Assembly (NCBI GenBank): GCA_051006995.1
Contig: JBPCSQ010000015.1
Location: 1-64,000 of the forward strand
Source: JAIQGF01 sp051006995
GTDB lineage: Bacteria; Acidobacteriota; Terriglobia; Terriglobales; Acidobacteriaceae
Direction: 5' to 3'
DNA length: 64,000 bases
Made by a program: the position numbers and the translations under genes. Below the pieces are notes generated by a model, which worked only from the letters and a program-made list of their open reading frames with translations, did no database searches and was not told where the DNA came from. Positions 7,255 to 14,822 of the stretch are shown here, piece after piece. Numbering within the stretch: position 1 is the stretch's first letter; each line of letters begins with the position of its first letter.

Positions 7255-9468
7255 TTAGGACCCAGCGGGCGCGCTGCGCGCCTGAATCTCGATGTACACG
7301 TTGATCAGCGACACCGCCGCCGGAGTGACGCCGGGAATGCGCGAGGCCTGGCCGATGGTGCGGGGACGGACGCGCTGCAGCTTCTCCTTCATCTCGCGCG
7401 ACAAGCCGCTCACCGCCGCATAGTCGAACCAATCGGGAATGTGCCGCTGCTCGGCGCGCTTCAGCCGCTCGATGGCCTTCTGCTGCTGCCCGAGATAGCC
7501 GGCGTACTTGATCTCGGTTTCCACCGACTTCAATTCGTTGCGCACCTCTGCGGGCAGGCCGTCCGGCTGTGGAGTAACCGGCTGGGCGCGAAAGGCGGGA
7601 ATCTGGCGGACGAGGAGGCAATCGTCGCCAACATCGCCATTGGCCGTTGGCCGTTGACCGGCGGAGTCTCTCGCGAAGAAATTTGGAAGTGTTTCACGCA
7701 GCAGTGGGGCGAGCATTTCGATGGTGATTTCCGGGCGCTTGAGCAGTTGGGAGAGAGGAGCGCCGACGGTCGCGCTGAGGTCGAGACCGCAGGGGTCCTT
7801 CGACTCGGCCTCGCTTGCGCGCGCAAACCCGGCGCGCGCTTGTGGCTCGGCCTCGCTCAGGATGACATCCGTTAATTTTTCGGTCTCGCTCAGGATGAGA
7901 TTGGTTGATGAAGCGGCGCGACCGGAGTGCACAACCGATTCCATCTCCCTGGCTATCTCAGCCGTCAATTTCGTGTGTTCCAGAAGGTCTTTCACCGCCT
8001 GCATGCGCTCCTGCTTGGCAAGGTAGGAAGTCCAGGCCTGGTCGGAAATCAGGCCGACGCGCCGGCCATAAGGGGTGAGCCGGCGATCGGCATTGTCAAT
8101 GCGCAGGTGGAGGCGGAATTCGGCGCGCGAGGTGAACATCCGATAGGGTTCGTTGGTTCCCTTGCTGATGAGGTCGTCAATCAGGATGGCGGTGTAAGCC
8201 TCGGTGCGATCCAGCACCAGCGGCGGCTCAGCCTTGACTGCCAAGGCGGCATTGATTCCCGCCATGATCCCCTGGCAAGCGGCCTCTTCGTAGCCGCTGG
8301 TGCCGTTGATCTGTCCGGCGAGATAGAGGCTCGCGATTTGCTTGGTTTCGAGGGTGCGCTCCAGCTCGGTTGGGTCAATAGCGTCGTACTCGATGGCGTA
8401 GCCCGGCCGCAGCATGTCTGCCTCATCCAGCCCGGGAATGGTCTTCAGGATCGCCGCCTGCACCTCATAAGGCAGAGAAGTGGACATGCCGTTGACGTAA
8501 ATCTCGCAGGTGTTCAGGCCTTCGGGCTCGAGGAAGAGCTGGTGAGTTTCTTTGTCCGGAAACTTGACGATCTTGTCTTCGATGGAGGGGCAATACCTCG
8601 GCCCGATACTCTTGATTTGACCGCTGTACATGGGCGAGCGGTGGACGTTGTCGCGGATGACGCGGTGGGTCTCCTCGGTGGTGTAGGCGATGTAGCACGG
8701 AACCTGGCGATCGGCATGCGCCACGCGGCGAGTACGAAAGCTGAAGGGAGTCGGATCGGGGTCGCCGGGCTGGACGTGGAAGCGCGACCAGTCAATGGTG
8801 CGTCCATCGAGGCGCGGCGGCGTGCCCGTCTTCAGGCGGCATCCGCGAAGGCCTAGCTTCTTGATGTTCTCGCCCAGCAGCACCGAAGGCGGCTCGCCGC
8901 TGCGACCGGCTGGATACTGCTGCTCGCCGCAGTGAATCAGACCGTTGAGGAATGTTCCGGTGGTGATAACGACTGCCTGAGCGCCGACGCCGCGGCCGTC
9001 ACGGAGGATGATGCCGCGGCAAACGCGGCGTGAGTCGTCGGTCCCGGCCGAGGGCGGCCGGGCTACATCGCCAGATTCAATGAGAAGGTCGGCGACTTCA
9101 GCTTGCTTGATCTTGAGATTCGGCTGCGACTCCAGGACCTGCCGCATCTTCAGGCGGTACTGCTGCTTGTCGCATTGGGCGCGCGGCGACCAGACGGCGG
9201 GGCCGCGCGAGGTGTTGAGCAGGCGGAACTGGATGCCGACGGCGTCGGTCACTTCGCCCATGATGCCGCCGAGCGCGTCCACCTCACGCACCAGGTGGCC
9301 CTTGGCGATGCCGCCGACGGCGGGATTGCACGACATCTGGGCGATCAGGTCGAGGTTCAGCGTGTACAGCGCGGTCTTCAGGCCCATACGGGCGGAAGCC
9401 ATGGCGGCCTCACAACCGGCATGACCGGCGCCGACCACGACAACGTCGTACTGTTCAGAAAACCCCAC
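7255..9468 (-). CDS. mnmG: tRNA U34 carboxymethylaminomethyl synthase MnmG (GidA) with insertions
   Basis: FAD enzyme that, with MnmE, makes the (carboxymethyl)aminomethyl group on U34 of tRNAs. The N-terminal Rossmann motif VVVGAGHAGCEAA, the block SCNPAVGGIAKGHLVREVDA, and the late block FTSRAEFRLHLRIDNAD are all typical. Length is 737 residues against about 620-650 in the family. The excess is mainly three in-frame insertions (about residues 133-143, 522-559 and 601-624) made of repeat-type DNA, two of them in the helical C-terminal part. The start is a GTG at 9466-9468 giving VGFSEQYDVVVVG; TACAAT (9475-9480, minus strand) is only 6 bases upstream and no Shine-Dalgarno is seen. An in-frame start at 9513 is possible but adds odd sequence. 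Confidence 0.95.
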   Translation of the reverse strand: MGFSEQYDVVVVGAGHAGCEAAMASARMGLKTALYTLNLDLIAQMSCNPAVGGIAKGHLVREVDALGGIMGEVTDAVGIQFRLLNTSRGPAVWSPRAQCDKQQYRLKMRQVLESQPNLKIKQAEVADLLIESGDVARPPSAGTDDSRRVCRGIILRDGRGVGAQAVVITTGTFLNGLIHCGEQQYPAGRSGEPPSVLLGENIKKLGLRGCRLKTGTPPRLDGRTIDWSRFHVQPGDPDPTPFSFRTRRVAHADRQVPCYIAYTTEETHRVIRDNVHRSPMYSGQIKSIGPRYCPSIEDKIVKFPDKETHQLFLEPEGLNTCEIYVNGMSTSLPYEVQAAILKTIPGLDEADMLRPGYAIEYDAIDPTELERTLETKQIASLYLAGQINGTSGYEEAACQGIMAGINAALAVKAEPPLVLDRTEAYTAILIDDLISKGTNEPYRMFTSRAEFRLHLRIDNADRRLTPYGRRVGLISDQAWTSYLAKQERMQAVKDLLEHTKLTAEIAREMESVVHSGRAASSTNLILSETEKLTDVILSEAEPQARAGFARASEAESKDPCGLDLSATVGAPLSQLLKRPEITIEMLAPLLRETLPNFFARDSAGQRPTANGDVGDDCLLVRQIPAFRAQPVTPQPDGLPAEVRNELKSVETEIKYAGYLGQQQKAIERLKRAEQRHIPDWFDYAAVSGLSREMKEKLQRVRPRTIGQASRIPGVTPAAVSLINVYIEIQARSAPAGS
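7598..7665. repeat. Repeat-like insertion in mnmG (third)
   Basis: Bases here contain the iterated word ggccgttggccgttgacc and encode an atypical, Gly/Asp-rich stretch of MnmG (around SAGQRPTANGDVGDD). The word pattern matches the intergenic gttggtcgtcagc-type repeats. The reading frame stays open. Confidence 0.55.
7792..7903. repeat. Dispersed repeat inserted in frame in mnmG (second)
   Basis: The segment holds ggggtccttcgactcggcc, then two direct copies of tcggcctcgct and two of ctcgctcaggatga. It encodes low-complexity protein (ILSETEKL, VILSEAEPQARAG, EAESKDPCGLD) not expected in MnmG. Related sequence is found between genes at 22167-22197 (ccttgctgcgctcgggatga) and 43424-43500 (cctcgctccgctcggcatga). 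Confidence 0.8.
9041..9070. repeat. Hairpin repeat inserted in frame in mnmG (first)
   Basis: cccggcc-gagggc-ggccggg followed by ctacatcg. The 15 bases ggccgggctacatcg are identical to those at 37378-37392, where the same hairpin forms the probable terminator of glyA. In MnmG it encodes GDVARPPSAGTD, an extra loop at about residue 133. Confidence 0.8.
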
Positions 9469-9512
9469 GTATTGATTGTACCGTGGGCTATGGGGTCTCT
9501 GACCCGTGCCCA

Positions 9513-9542
9513 CAATCGCGCTCGAGGGCGAGCGCGCTCCAC
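9513..9542. repeat. Single REP-like copy upstream of mnmG
   Basis: atcgcgctcgagggcg then agcgcgctcca matches the core of the array at 5615-5777, including the gcgctcg-aggg-cgagcgc hairpin. It lies between mnmG and the DUF2905 gene. Confidence 0.85.
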
Positions 9543-9566
9543 CTTGGTTGAGATTGAGTTTGCTGC

Positions 9567-9791
9567 TTACTTTCCGAACCTGCCCACCAGCCAGAAAATC
9601 AGCGATAGAACCACGCTGAGCACGATCGAGGTCACGATTGGAAGATATACGGTGGTGTTTTTTCCGCGATAGACGATGTCGCCGGGCAAACGCCCGATAG
9701 GGAGGTGCGCGCGCCCAGCCAGCAGCATCACCAGCCCGACCACCACCAGGATGGCGCCAAAAAAGATCAGGATTTTTCCGAACTCGTTCAT
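9567..9791 (-). CDS. DUF2905 family small membrane protein
   Basis: 74 residues with two membrane helices (about 5-25 and 49-70) joined by a short loop with the family signature LPIGRLPGDIVYRGKNTTVY. DUF2905 proteins are widespread short membrane proteins with no known function; several sit near mnmG or ruvB-like genes. Length is typical of the family. The gene is upstream of mnmG on the same strand, about 100 bases away, with one REP-like copy between, and starts back-to-back with the TMTC-like gene. Confidence 0.9.
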   Translation of the reverse strand: MNEFGKILIFFGAILVVVGLVMLLAGRAHLPIGRLPGDIVYRGKNTTVYLPIVTSIVLSVVLSLIFWLVGRFGK

Positions 9792-9891
9792 TGCCTTATT
9801 CGATGCTTCCGCAGTTCTGACAATCTTTCATTCCGCACTTCCGCGGTCCGGCAATCCTCCAGCAACCCCGCATATAATGACACCACTCCCG

Positions 9892-11727
9892 ATGTCTTCC
9901 GCTCCGCAGGCTTCCCTGACCGACGCGCCCGCGCGTCCCGCTGCCCGCCCGTGGCTCGTCCCCGTGCTGGTCTGCGGCGCCGTGTTCCTGGTTTATGCCG
10001 GCACGTTCAGTTTCGGTTTCGTCTATGACGACAAGCCCCAGGTGCTCAGCAATCTTTGGATCACCTCCTACACCTACATACCGCGCTACTTCACCTCGCA
10101 CGTATGGGCGTTCGCCAACATTGCCGGCGCGTACTGGAGGCCGTTGTTCCTGCTGTGGCTGCTGTTCAATCACACGCTGTTCGGGCTCAATCCAACCGGC
10201 TGGCATGTAACCAACGTTCTGCTGCACGTCGCCACCACGGGGTTCGTGTATCTGCTGGCCAAGCGGCTTACGCGCGACCGGGCCGCCGGGGCCATTGCCG
10301 CGCTCATCTTTGGACTGCATCCGGCGCTCATCGAAAGCGTCGCCTGGATCTCGGGAGTCACCGACGCGCTGGTGGCGGTCTGCCTGGTCCCGTCGTTCCT
10401 CGCGTTCTTGAAATGGCATGAGGATCGCGCCTGCCCGCATCTGCCAAATTCGAGCGCAGATGGGGCACCGGCGACGGGAGTAAGGCGGCAGCGCCCCGGC
10501 ACGTGGCTGGCTGCTTCCCTGATTCTTTACGCGCTAGCGCTGATGTCGAAAGAACCGGCGGTCGTCCTGCCCGTTCTCGTGTTTTCCTATGGCTGGATTT
10601 ACGCGGAGCCGGGAGTGCTCAGGCGCGCTCGCGGCGCCTTCGATGCGGTCTTGCCTTACGTCCCGGTGACGCTGCTCTATGCCGCGATCCACTGGATCAT
10701 CTGGACGCGGGTGAGCTACGCCCGCACGACGGCGACGCCCTACCGCACGCTGCTGACGGTGCCCTCTCTGCTGCTGTTCTACATGCGCGCGCTGGTCTGG
10801 CCGGCGACGGTGAGCCCGCATTACGATTTCGCGATGGTCACCGCTTTCAGCTTTGTCGCGGTGATCGTTCCCCTGCTGGTGCTTGCCGCGGTTGGCGTGG
10901 CGATTTTTTTGTGGACGAGGCGCGATCGCCATCTGGCACGGCTCGCCGCCCTGGCCGGCGCGTGGGTCCTTTTTCCCATCCTTCCCGCGCTCTACATCGC
11001 GCCCCAGGGGGCCCATGACTTCGCTCACGTCCGGTATCTGTACCTCTCGTGCGTGGGATTGGGAATCTTCGTCGCCGCCGCGATCCGGCGGCTTGGCCGG
11101 ATTCACTGGCAGATCGGTCCCGTACGTTTTCTCAGCATCGAGGCGCGCGCCCGGCAGACGCTGGTGGCGACCGGCATCATCCTTCTTCTTGCCGCCGGCA
11201 CGTTTACCCAGCAAATCTACTGGGCCAGCAACCTGCTGCTGTTCACGCGCGGAGTGAAAGTAGCGCCGAACAGCCCGACGGCGCTCACCGGGCTGGGAGT
11301 CGAGTACGGCATCCTGAAGAAATATCCGGAGGCCATCGCGCTGTTCCAGCGCGCGCTGGCAATCGATGCGGGCGACTGGCACCCCAACTTCAGCCTGGGA
11401 TACACCTACTACGTCCTGGGACGGTATGCGGAGGCGGAGCCGCTGCTTGAGCGCGCCGTGACCATCAACACGTTCGGTTCCGATCCTGACCAGTTCGCCT
11501 ACCTCAGCCTGGTGGAGAGCAAGCTGGGCAACCTGCCGAAAGCCGAGCACGCCATGCGACTGGCGCTGCAGCGCGACCCGCGCAGCCGCTTTCACTACCC
11601 GTTGGGACTCATCCTGGAGCAGGAAGGGCGATTCGCCGACGCGGCGCAGGAGTATCGCACCGAACTCCAGCTCAATCCGGGCAACGCAGATGCCCGCAGA
11701 CGACTGGCCGGGATCGAACACCCCTGA
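9892..11727 (+). CDS. TMTC/GT-C-like membrane protein with C-terminal TPR repeats
   Basis: About 611 residues. The N-terminal part has around 10-11 membrane helices and conserved features of protein O-mannosyltransferase-like (TMTC) proteins: YDDKPQVLSN in the first outer loop, YWRPL, and HPALIESVAWISGVTD. The C-terminal 190 residues form TPR repeats (for example YPEAIALFQRALAID, GRYAEAEPLLERAV). Such proteins are putative lipid-linked sugar transferases of the envelope; the substrate is unknown. TATAAT at 9873-9878 overlaps an in-frame ATG at 9877; with that -10 box the ATG at 9892 would be near the transcript start, so 9892 is preferred (9877 is the alternative). Confidence 0.8.
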   Translation: MSSAPQASLTDAPARPAARPWLVPVLVCGAVFLVYAGTFSFGFVYDDKPQVLSNLWITSYTYIPRYFTSHVWAFANIAGAYWRPLFLLWLLFNHTLFGLNPTGWHVTNVLLHVATTGFVYLLAKRLTRDRAAGAIAALIFGLHPALIESVAWISGVTDALVAVCLVPSFLAFLKWHEDRACPHLPNSSADGAPATGVRRQRPGTWLAASLILYALALMSKEPAVVLPVLVFSYGWIYAEPGVLRRARGAFDAVLPYVPVTLLYAAIHWIIWTRVSYARTTATPYRTLLTVPSLLLFYMRALVWPATVSPHYDFAMVTAFSFVAVIVPLLVLAAVGVAIFLWTRRDRHLARLAALAGAWVLFPILPALYIAPQGAHDFAHVRYLYLSCVGLGIFVAAAIRRLGRIHWQIGPVRFLSIEARARQTLVATGIILLLAAGTFTQQIYWASNLLLFTRGVKVAPNSPTALTGLGVEYGILKKYPEAIALFQRALAIDAGDWHPNFSLGYTYYVLGRYAEAEPLLERAVTINTFGSDPDQFAYLSLVESKLGNLPKAEHAMRLALQRDPRSRFHYPLGLILEQEGRFADAAQEYRTELQLNPGNADARRRLAGIEHP

Positions 11728-11764
11728 GGCTGTGAACCAGCTGGAACCGAGTCTGGGTTCGCCG

Positions 11765-12304
11765 CTACCAGTTCATTCGCTTGCGCAAGCTGGTGACGTG
11801 CGCCACGTGGTGCTGGCCGTGCCAAGCGTAAAGGGCGACCAGTTGGTCGAGCGTCATCTCGCCGCTTTCGGGATGCTTAAGCTTCCATTCGAACTGCTGG
11901 GGAGTCATGGCGCGCAGCACCGCCACCCAGCGATGGTGCACCGCCTCCAGCAGCACCAGCGATGTTTCCACCGGGCCCTGCATGTCCGCCAAGTCCGCCC
12001 AGAGCCTTTCGTTATAAGGCTTGATCGTCGGATTGGGTTCGGTGAGGGCCAGCTTGACGCGGACGTAGGCGTTGATGTGGCTGTCAGCAATGTGGTGCAC
12101 CACCTGGCGCACGGTCCATCCGCCGGGGCGGTAAGCAGTATTGAGCTGGGAATCCCGCAGCCCATGCACCGCCGCGCGCATGCGACCAGGCGCCGCCGCA
12201 ATCTCCTCGATGAAGCGCTTGCGCTGCTCTTCGCCGTAGGGCCCTTCGTACTTGAACTGCCCGATGGGATAACTCAGGTTGGGGGTCGCTGCGGGTGCGG
12301 TCAT
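11765..12304 (-). CDS. DinB/YfiT (BstA-like) metal-dependent transferase
   Basis: 179 residues of the DinB four-helix fold. The metal-binding histidines are visible: VVHHIADSH near residue 68-76 and WHGQHHVAH near 160-168. The sequence WTVRQVVHHIADSH and the start YPIGQFKYEGPY are characteristic of the YfiT group, which includes the bacillithiol S-transferase BstA of Firmicutes. The thiol used here is unknown, so thiol transferase is an inference. It is followed 31 bases upstream by the rhodanese gene on the same strand, a possible sulfur or detoxification pairing. Confidence 0.88.
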   Translation of the reverse strand: MTAPAATPNLSYPIGQFKYEGPYGEEQRKRFIEEIAAAPGRMRAAVHGLRDSQLNTAYRPGGWTVRQVVHHIADSHINAYVRVKLALTEPNPTIKPYNERLWADLADMQGPVETSLVLLEAVHHRWVAVLRAMTPQQFEWKLKHPESGEMTLDQLVALYAWHGQHHVAHVTSLRKRMNW

Positions 12305-12363
12305 GCAAAACTCCGTGGTTCAATCAGCAATCGGAATGAACATGCTTTTGCTGCGCCTGGAGC

Positions 12364-12732
12364 CTACTTCTCAAAGGGATAGCCCTTGGCCCGCCACTCG
12401 CGCACGCCGCCATCCATGGAGATGACGTTCTGATAGCCCATTTTCTGAAGGTTGTCGGCGGCCAGGGCGGAACGAAAGCCGCCGCCGCAGTAGAGCACGA
12501 TCTCGGCGGAGGTGTCCGGGACCTTGACCTCGATGTCGCGCTCGATAATGCCCTTGCCCAAGTGCAGGGCGCCGGGCAGATGATCCTTGGCGTATTCGCT
12601 CTCCTCGCGCACGTCCACGAGGACGAACTTTTCATGGCCGTCCAGCCGGTGTTTGATGTCGTCCACCGTGGATTGACGGATACGCGACTTGGCGTCGTTC
12701 ACGATCTGCAGGAATTTGGGTGAATGTTGCAT
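12364..12732 (-). CDS. Single-domain rhodanese-like protein
   Basis: 122 residues covering one rhodanese domain, a sulfur carrier or transferase. Visible motifs are LVDVREESEYAKDHLPGALH (CH2A region) and the active-site loop CGGGFRS with the catalytic cysteine C82. The six-residue loop is the length of sulfur-binding rhodaneses rather than the seven-residue Cdc25 type. It lies between a DUF gene upstream and the DinB/YfiT gene downstream on the same strand; the three could form an operon. Confidence 0.92.
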   Translation of the reverse strand: MQHSPKFLQIVNDAKSRIRQSTVDDIKHRLDGHEKFVLVDVREESEYAKDHLPGALHLGKGIIERDIEVKVPDTSAEIVLYCGGGFRSALAADNLQKMGYQNVISMDGGVREWRAKGYPFEK

Positions 12733-12752
12733 GATCCGATTTTAATCCGGCG

Positions 12753-13253
12753 CTACTCCGCCGCAATTTCCTTCTCCATTCGATCGACCACGGGCGCCAG
12801 GCCGCCCCAGAACTGCTCGTCAGACGTGACCAGGGCGGCGAGGTACACGAGCACGTCCATGGGCTGGTATTTGGCGCGCAGGTCACCGACCGCCTTCTCC
12901 AGAGCGTCGGCGGTGGGCGGGGGAATATTTTCGGCGTCATAGCGGCCGTGGTCGTTTGGAATCCCGAGGGTGTTCAGAAAATCGGCCAGCATGGGGCCAT
13001 GCGCCGCGAAATGATAGCTGAACATCAGCGCCTGCCACAGCAATGGATTCGGAGTATCGCCGGCGAGGTAGGAGGATTTCTTTTCGGGCGAGAGCTTGCG
13101 GATGAACTGCGGACGCGCGTGCAGTCGCTGCGCCAGCGCCGCCTCAATCTGCTTGTGCGAGTCCTTCTGCTCGGCACTATCCCAGAAGGCGCGCGCCGCC
13201 GTCATCCGGCGTTCCGGGCCCATTAACTTCCAAATCCGCTGACGCAGGTCCAT
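12753..13253 (-). CDS. Hypothetical protein, helical
   Basis: Predicted 166 residues starting MDLRQRIWKLMGPERR. It is soluble and mostly helical, with recognisable blocks such as AARAFWDSAEQKDSHKQIEAA and HARPQFIRKLSPEKKSSYLA. No known motif is visible. It is 20 bases upstream of the rhodanese gene and probably co-transcribed with it. A longer in-frame start at 13295 would translate the word-iterating repeat at 13262-13334, so the ATG at 13251-13253 is preferred. Confidence 0.75.
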   Translation of the reverse strand: MDLRQRIWKLMGPERRMTAARAFWDSAEQKDSHKQIEAALAQRLHARPQFIRKLSPEKKSSYLAGDTPNPLLWQALMFSYHFAAHGPMLADFLNTLGIPNDHGRYDAENIPPPTADALEKAVGDLRAKYQPMDVLVYLAALVTSDEQFWGGLAPVVDRMEKEIAAE

Positions 13254-13261
13254 GGGGGAAA

Positions 13262-13334
13262 GAGTACCAAGTGCGAAGTGCCGAGTGCCAAGCAAAAGCG
13301 GTTTTGGGTTACTTGGTACCTGGCACTTGGCAGT
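13262..13334. repeat. Inverted word-iterating repeat (aagtgcc/ggcactt)
   Basis: Left arm agtaccaagtgcgaagtgcc, right arm acttggtacctggcacttgg, with a short loop. The arms are imperfect inverted copies built from the words aagtgcc and cttgg. The same family occurs at 23340-23422, 30060-30143 and 34270-34333. Confidence 0.8.
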
Positions 13335-13412
13335 TAGAGCTTCTTGTTACGATTTCAGATCAAAATTCATTTTTCTGCACGGGCCGCCGAGGAACCGCAC
13401 ATAGTGCGGGCC

Positions 13413-13616
13413 ATGGAGGTCTCGACCCATAAGCGCCAGCTCGTCTTCAAGATGTCCGAGCGGTGGTCCGGATGGTTCTGCGAAGCATGCGGCTGGGCGG
13501 TGCCGCTGCCGTCTTCACGCCACGAGCGCGATGGCGTGGCGGCCAAGATCGACACCGATTTTCAGGCGCACGATTGCCAGCGTTTCACTCGCCCCGGGCC
13601 TACCATGCAGAGCTGA
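13413..13616 (+). CDS. Mini zinc-finger-like protein, copy 1
   Basis: Predicted 67 residues starting MEVSTHKRQLVFKMSERWSG. It has FCEACGW (CxxCG), a short basic spacer, and FQAHDCQRF near the end, giving three Cys and several His that could bind one zinc ion. The gene 195 bases downstream encodes a second protein with the same layout (WxCxxCG ... FxAHDC). No DNA-binding or catalytic motif is recognised. The upstream in-frame ATG at 13344 would add 23 residues of little merit. Confidence 0.6.
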   Translation: MEVSTHKRQLVFKMSERWSGWFCEACGWAVPLPSSRHERDGVAAKIDTDFQAHDCQRFTRPGPTMQS

Positions 13617-13810
13617 ACCAGGAGCTACCCGGGCCGGTGTCACCGCTGCTGACCAGCCTCGGCCGGCAGCAGCTCCGGCCGAGGCAACCCCCCCTTCCTA
13701 AGCCGTGCTTCTAAGCGTCAAGTTGCGCCATTCCCGCGGAGCGGCATCTTGCGGGCATGGCGTCCCGCCTCCGCGCGGTACCGGTCGCACGCTCCCGCGC
13801 GGAGGTCCAA

Positions 13811-14059
13811 ATGAGAATCCATATGCCCAGCCTGCTGCATCCACGTGCGTTGCTCCCCCGGTTTTTGCTGGAGCGCAGTGTGTTGGCCTGGCAGTGCTCT
13901 ATCTGTGGCAAGATGTTCGCGCTGAGCCTGGACGAGGCGCAAGGGTCGCAGTCGGCCAGCGTGCCGGAGCACATCCACAGCGCGTTTGACGCCCACGATT
14001 GCGTGCACGAGCTGGAAATCGCCGCGGAGCGCGTGCAGCTCGAGGGACGCGAACGGTAG
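13811..14059 (+). CDS. Mini zinc-finger-like protein, copy 2
   Basis: Predicted 82 residues. The core is WQCSICGKMFALSLDEA, then FDAHDCVHELEIAAE, so the Cys/His layout repeats that of the 13413-13616 product. ggaggt lies just 4 bases before the ATG at 13811. The N-terminal 25 residues (Pro/Leu/Arg-rich) are weakly supported, and the true start could be closer to the CxxC. Function unknown. Confidence 0.55.
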   Translation: MRIHMPSLLHPRALLPRFLLERSVLAWQCSICGKMFALSLDEAQGSQSASVPEHIHSAFDAHDCVHELEIAAERVQLEGRER

Positions 14060-14129
14060 GCGCTCGGCGCTGCCAGCCGCATGCTTGAATCCGTCTGAAT
14101 GGGATAGGATGAGTGGGAGCGAACGGCGC

Positions 14130-14480
14130 ATGAATCGGCAGCTCCTGCAACAGGCGATCTCGCACCTCGAATACCTCGTGCTGAATCATCCTGACAAGCG
14201 CAAAGTCGCCGAGTTTCGCAAAGACCTCGAGGAATTTCAAAAGCAATTTTGCGGCAGCGATGAGGTTGGGCGCGGGCGCCCGCGAACTCCCCGTGGCTGG
14301 CAAGCCATTGATCGAACTCGGGAGCTGCTGCACAAAGCGCGGGTACAAATGAAGAAAGCGGAGCGGGTCAAGGACCGGGTGGAGGAAGCCATGCGGAGGT
14401 ACGAGCGCCTTCGCGAGCAGCTCGAAGGCCGCCGCAGCGCCGCCCGGCGGCGCATTCCACGCGCCGAGCCAGAACCATAA
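14130..14480 (+). CDS. Small basic helical protein
   Basis: Predicted 116 residues starting MNRQLLQQAISHLEYLVLNH. Charged, helical throughout, and strongly basic near the end (RRSAARRRIPRAEPEP). A coiled coil is likely at about 68-105 (LLHKARVQMKKAERVKDRVEEA). GGGAG sits 9 bases before the ATG. An in-frame ATG at 14109 is possible. It lies downstream of the mini zinc-finger genes. No family recognised. Confidence 0.6.
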   Translation: MNRQLLQQAISHLEYLVLNHPDKRKVAEFRKDLEEFQKQFCGSDEVGRGRPRTPRGWQAIDRTRELLHKARVQMKKAERVKDRVEEAMRRYERLREQLEGRRSAARRRIPRAEPEP

Positions 14481-14509
14481 AATCGTGACAAAGCGGCCGC
14501 CGATGGCGG

Positions 14510-14680
14510 CTAGTGGAGAATGGCGCGCAACCCGAACGCTGCCGCCACCGTAAACGCCAGCAGGAAGCTGCATCCGATCACGCGTCCCGTGGTGTCACTT
14601 TTGCTCCAGGACTGGAGCACGGCTGCCAGTCAAACAAAGAACAGGATTACCGCCAAGGCCGTAAGCAGCTTGATCCACAT
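14510..14680 (-). pseudogene. Possible small two-pass membrane protein gene with an in-frame TGA
   Basis: Read from the ATG at 14680, the sequence gives MWIKLLTALAVILFFV, then a TGA at 14630-14632, and then stays in the same frame through LAAVLQSWSKSDTTGRVIG and CSFLLAFTVAAAFGLRAILH to a TAG at 14510. The two hydrophobic segments on either side of the TGA look like two halves of one 57-residue membrane protein. It may be a decayed gene, a sequencing error (TGG or CGA are one base away), or chance. There is no good ribosome binding site. Confidence 0.35.
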
Positions 14681-14822
14681 GAGGGAGAGCTTGTCACGGC
14701 GTCCGACCCCGCGGCTGTGACGCAGCGCACGCCGCCATGGTCGCCGTGCGTGCCTTCCGGCCAAGAAGTGACGCCAGTCACAGGCCCACGTGCGCCAGCC
14801 GTAGTACAGTAATAGCCAGCGA

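Noticed and set aside
14630..14632. TGA as a selenocysteine codon
   Set aside because: It lies between membrane helices, no SECIS-like hairpin is visible, and a pseudogene or error is simpler.
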